The notes under the pieces are model-generated. The model saw only the letters and a list, made by a program, of their open reading frames with translations, did no database searches and was not told the DNA's origin. A DNA stretch of 62,219 bases. Source: Acidobacteriota bacterium. GTDB lineage: Bacteria > Acidobacteriota > Vicinamibacteria > Marinacidobacterales > Marinacidobacteraceae. This document shows positions 59,757-62,219 of the stretch, one piece after another; the first letter of the stretch is position 1; every line of letters begins with the position of its first letter. The stretch lies in the NCBI GenBank assembly GCA_022826825.1, contig JAJDUD010000024.1, positions 227,084 through 289,302 of the forward strand. The letters run 5' to 3'. The position numbers and the translations under genes are program-made.

Positions 59757-62219
59757 ATGACGACGACGTTCCCGCCCCGCCTTCCGCTCCGGTTGGGCCT
59801 CTGGCTCCTCGTGGCCGCTCTCCTGGGCGTGCCCGCCCTGGCCCAGGAGGCGCCTCCCACGATCGAGGACAAGACCGCCGGAATGACCGCGATTTCCGGG
59901 TTCGTGCCCCTCTACTGGGACGAGCGCACCGGACACCTGTTCGCCGAGTTCGCCGAGATGGAGGAGGAGTTCCTCTACTCGGTCTCCGCCGCTTCCGGCC
60001 TCGGCAGCAACCCGATCGGCCTCGACCGCGGGCAGATCAGCCGGCGCGCCGTGCTGATGCCGATCCGGGTCGGCCCGCGCATCCTGCTCATGGAACCGAA
60101 CTACAGCTACCGCGCGGTCAGCGACAACCCCGACGAGGTGCGCGCGGTCCGCGACGCGTTCGCCCCCTCGGTGCACTGGGGGTTCGAGGTCGCGGCCGAG
60201 ACCGGCGAGCGGGTGCTCGTGGACATGACCGACTTCTTCCTGCGGGACGCCCACGGTTCGGCGGCGCGGATCGCGCGGGCCGGGCAGGGGACCTTCCGGC
60301 TCGACCGCAGCCGCAGCGTCTTCTACCTCGACAACACCAAGGGTTTCCCCGACAACACCGAAGTCGAGACCATGCTGACCTTCACGAGCGACAACCCGGG
60401 CCGGCTGGTCCAGGGCGTTGCCTCCAGCGGGGACGCGGTGACGCTCCGGCACCACCATTCGCTGGTGCGCCTTCCCGGGCCGGGATTCGAGATCCGGGTG
60501 GCCGATCCGCGGATCGGGGTGGGCGGCCCGACCTACATGGACTACGCGACCCCGATCGATCAGCCGATGACCGTGAAGCTGGCCTCCCGCCACCGCCTCC
60601 ACAAGGTGGATCCCTCCGCGGAGCGTTCGGAAGTCGTCGAACCGATCGTCTACTACCTCGACCGCGGGGTTCCCGAGCCGGTGCGGACGGCGCTGCTCGA
60701 GGGGGCGCGCTGGTGGAACGAGGCGTTCGAGGCGGCCGGGTTCATCGACGCGTTCCAGGTGGAACTGCTGCCGGAGGGCGCCGACGCCCAGGACATCCGC
60801 TACAGCATGATCCACTGGACGCATCGCCGCACCCGCGGCTGGTCCTACGGCGGGGGGGTCCGGGACCCCCGGACCGGCGAGATCATCAAGGGCAACGTGA
60901 ACCTGGGCAGCCTGCGCCTCAGGCAGGACCACCTCCTCGGGGTGGGCATGGTGGCGCCGTTCGACGCGGCCTCCGGCGCGCTGCCGATCGGCCTGCCGCC
61001 GGACCCCGACGGGCCGCACTCGTGCGGGCTTTCGGAGATGCCGGGCTTCTCCTACCTCGCGCAGGTGGGGGAGGGCGCCACCCCGGTGGACCTGGCCCTC
61101 GCCCGGGTGGCCCAGCTCTCGGCGCACGAGGTGGGGCACGCCATCGGGTTCCCGCACAACTACATGTCCTCGACCTACGACGGCCGGGCGAGCGTCATGG
61201 ACTACCCGGCGCCGCTCGCGGTGCTGGAGGACGGCGTCGTGAAGCTGGACAACGCCTACGACGTGGGGATCGGCTCCTACGACATCCTCTCGGTGCGCTG
61301 GGCCTACGGCCACTTCCCGCCGGCAGAGACCGCCGCGCGGCTCGACGCGATCATGCAGGAAGGGCTGATGTCCGAGACCCGGTTCATGGCCCACACCGAC
61401 AACTACATCGGCGCCGGCGCGCATCCGCTGGCCTCGGTCTGGGACAACGGCCAGGACCTGGTCCGGCACCTCGGGCGTGAGATCGAGATCCGGCAGGCCG
61501 GGCTCGACGCCTTCGGGGAGAACGTGATCCGGACGGGCGAACCGATGTCGCTGCTGGAGCCGGTGCTGGTGCCGCTCTACATGCACCACCGCTTCCAGAT
61601 GAAGGCGGCGCTGAACACCGTTGGCGGCCAGGAGTACTACTACGCCGTGCGGGGGGACGGGCAGCGGCCCGTCGCGCCCGTCCCGGGCGAGCGCCAGCGG
61701 GAGGCGCTGGAGATGGTCCTCCGCACGATGGAGACGGACTTCCTGGCGCTCCCGGAGCGGATCGTGGAGCTGATCCCGCCCCCGGCCTACCGGGAGACGG
61801 GCAGCGAGACGTTTGACGGGCACACCGGCCTCGTCTTCGATCCGCTGGCCGCGGCCGACATCTCGGCCGACTACACGGTGGAACTCCTGCTGCACCCGGA
61901 GCGGATGGCGCGCCTCGTGAACAACCACGCGATGGACCCGGACCAGCCGGGGCTCGCGGAGGTCCTCGACCGGCTCGTCGAGAAGACCTGGGGCAACGCC
62001 GAGCCCGAAAACGGCTACCGGCGCGCGGTACAGGACGCCGCCGAACGGAGCGTGCTGAACGGCATGATGCGGGAGGCCATGAACCCCGACAACCCGGCAC
62101 GGGTCCGGGCCGTCATCGAGGACCGGCTCATGGCGCTCGGCAGGACGCTCGCGGACATGGGCGACGCGACTCCGCACGAGACCCTCGCGGTCGCCGACAT
62201 CCGCCGCTTCGCCGACCGC
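59757..62219 (+). CDS. Large zinc metalloprotease (DUF5117/DUF4953 type), 3' end missing
   Basis: At least 821 residues; the frame is still open at the right edge. A signal peptide (LGLWLLVAALLGVPALAQ) precedes a beta-rich region starting GMTAISGFVPLYWDERTG, the DUF5117 pattern. The catalytic domain has HEVGHAIGFPHN (zinc ligands H457, H461 and H467) and a Met-turn SVMDYP (479-484), hence a metzincin-like enzyme. It is exported, probably to the periplasm or outside. The ATG at 59757 gives a normal signal peptide; no TANNNT box is evident upstream. Confidence 0.87.
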   Translation, partial: MTTTFPPRLPLRLGLWLLVAALLGVPALAQEAPPTIEDKTAGMTAISGFVPLYWDERTGHLFAEFAEMEEEFLYSVSAASGLGSNPIGLDRGQISRRAVLMPIRVGPRILLMEPNYSYRAVSDNPDEVRAVRDAFAPSVHWGFEVAAETGERVLVDMTDFFLRDAHGSAARIARAGQGTFRLDRSRSVFYLDNTKGFPDNTEVETMLTFTSDNPGRLVQGVASSGDAVTLRHHHSLVRLPGPGFEIRVADPRIGVGGPTYMDYATPIDQPMTVKLASRHRLHKVDPSAERSEVVEPIVYYLDRGVPEPVRTALLEGARWWNEAFEAAGFIDAFQVELLPEGADAQDIRYSMIHWTHRRTRGWSYGGGVRDPRTGEIIKGNVNLGSLRLRQDHLLGVGMVAPFDAASGALPIGLPPDPDGPHSCGLSEMPGFSYLAQVGEGATPVDLALARVAQLSAHEVGHAIGFPHNYMSSTYDGRASVMDYPAPLAVLEDGVVKLDNAYDVGIGSYDILSVRWAYGHFPPAETAARLDAIMQEGLMSETRFMAHTDNYIGAGAHPLASVWDNGQDLVRHLGREIEIRQAGLDAFGENVIRTGEPMSLLEPVLVPLYMHHRFQMKAALNTVGGQEYYYAVRGDGQRPVAPVPGERQREALEMVLRTMETDFLALPERIVELIPPPAYRETGSETFDGHTGLVFDPLAAADISADYTVELLLHPERMARLVNNHAMDPDQPGLAEVLDRLVEKTWGNAEPENGYRRAVQDAAERSVLNGMMREAMNPDNPARVRAVIEDRLMALGRTLADMGDATPHETLAVADIRRFADR

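Noticed and set aside
59529..62177. Long antisense frame opposite the right-edge metalloprotease
   Set aside because: The sense strand carries a signal peptide, HEVGHAIGFPH and a Met-turn in one continuous frame, so the antisense frame is a shadow.
1..62219. tRNA, rRNA or known riboswitch (for example cobalamin riboswitch before metH)
   Set aside because: I looked in all gaps over 100 bp and saw no cloverleaf, rRNA segment or B12-box-like sequence. The metH upstream gap is taken up by the repeat and a promoter box close to the ATG.

Overview
The window is about 62 kb of very GC-rich, densely coded bacterial DNA and looks like ordinary chromosome, not phage or plasmid. I infer a member of the Acidobacteriota, possibly a Thermoanaerobaculia-like lineage. 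The reasons are a VWFA-related protein of the type common in that phylum, bacillithiol synthesis (bshC), a menaquinone-type methyltransferase (menG/ubiE), several DUF4159/DUF4175/MoxR/DUF58 proteins and the base composition. The phylum call is moderately secure; anything finer is a guess. No rRNA, tRNA or CRISPR array was recognised.

Layout. 1-1860: end of an ABC exporter (ATPase tail, permease) and a secreted helical-repeat protein. 1857-9236: type IV pilus minor-pilin block (prepilin peptidase, PilV-, PilX-, PilY1- and PilW-like). 9163-15932: menG, tatA-tatC, a CtpA-type S41 protease, a HEAT-repeat protein and a TPR protein with a TonB-C-like end. 15972-22965 (minus): a coupled operon of aldehyde dehydrogenase, a kinase/M23/class III aminotransferase fusion, an esterase, a threonine dehydrogenase-like SDR and a TlpA-like thioredoxin. 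23061-24076: msrA and a thioredoxin-like 2Fe-2S ferredoxin. 24104-27754: cobalamin-dependent metH. 28182-30394: a dicarboxylate/cation symporter and a lipoprotein metalloprotease. 30395-34520 (minus): argS-lepB-bshC. 34597-39092 (minus): VWA protein, homocysteine methyltransferase/MTHFR fusion, a small unknown and a MauG-like dihaem peroxidase. 39661-55515: a nine-gene cluster (DUF4159, VWA, caspase-like, TPR metallopeptidase, second DUF4159, MoxR, DUF58, BatA-like, DUF4175-like). 55580-62219: an unknown ORF, a DUF4440-like lipoprotein, hflK-hflC, an antitoxin with a truncated PIN toxin, and the start of a large zinc metalloprotease.

Three features cut across the window. First, four dispersed copies of a ~218-bp element carry 52-bp terminal inverted repeats made of two hairpins. 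One hairpin differs in sequence between the two arms but keeps its pairing. Second, many transcription units carry a TANNNT box (often TAGACT) 5-10 nt before the start codon, which implies leaderless or nearly leaderless mRNAs. Third, four-base ATGA/GTGA stop-start overlaps are very frequent, so most operons look translationally coupled.

The most promising less-described system is the 39.6-55.5 kb cluster. It combines Bat-type envelope genes (MoxR, DUF58, BatA) with paired DUF4159 proteins, a caspase-fold protein lacking its nucleophile, a TPR-HExxH protein and a giant coiled-coil DUF4175-like membrane protein.
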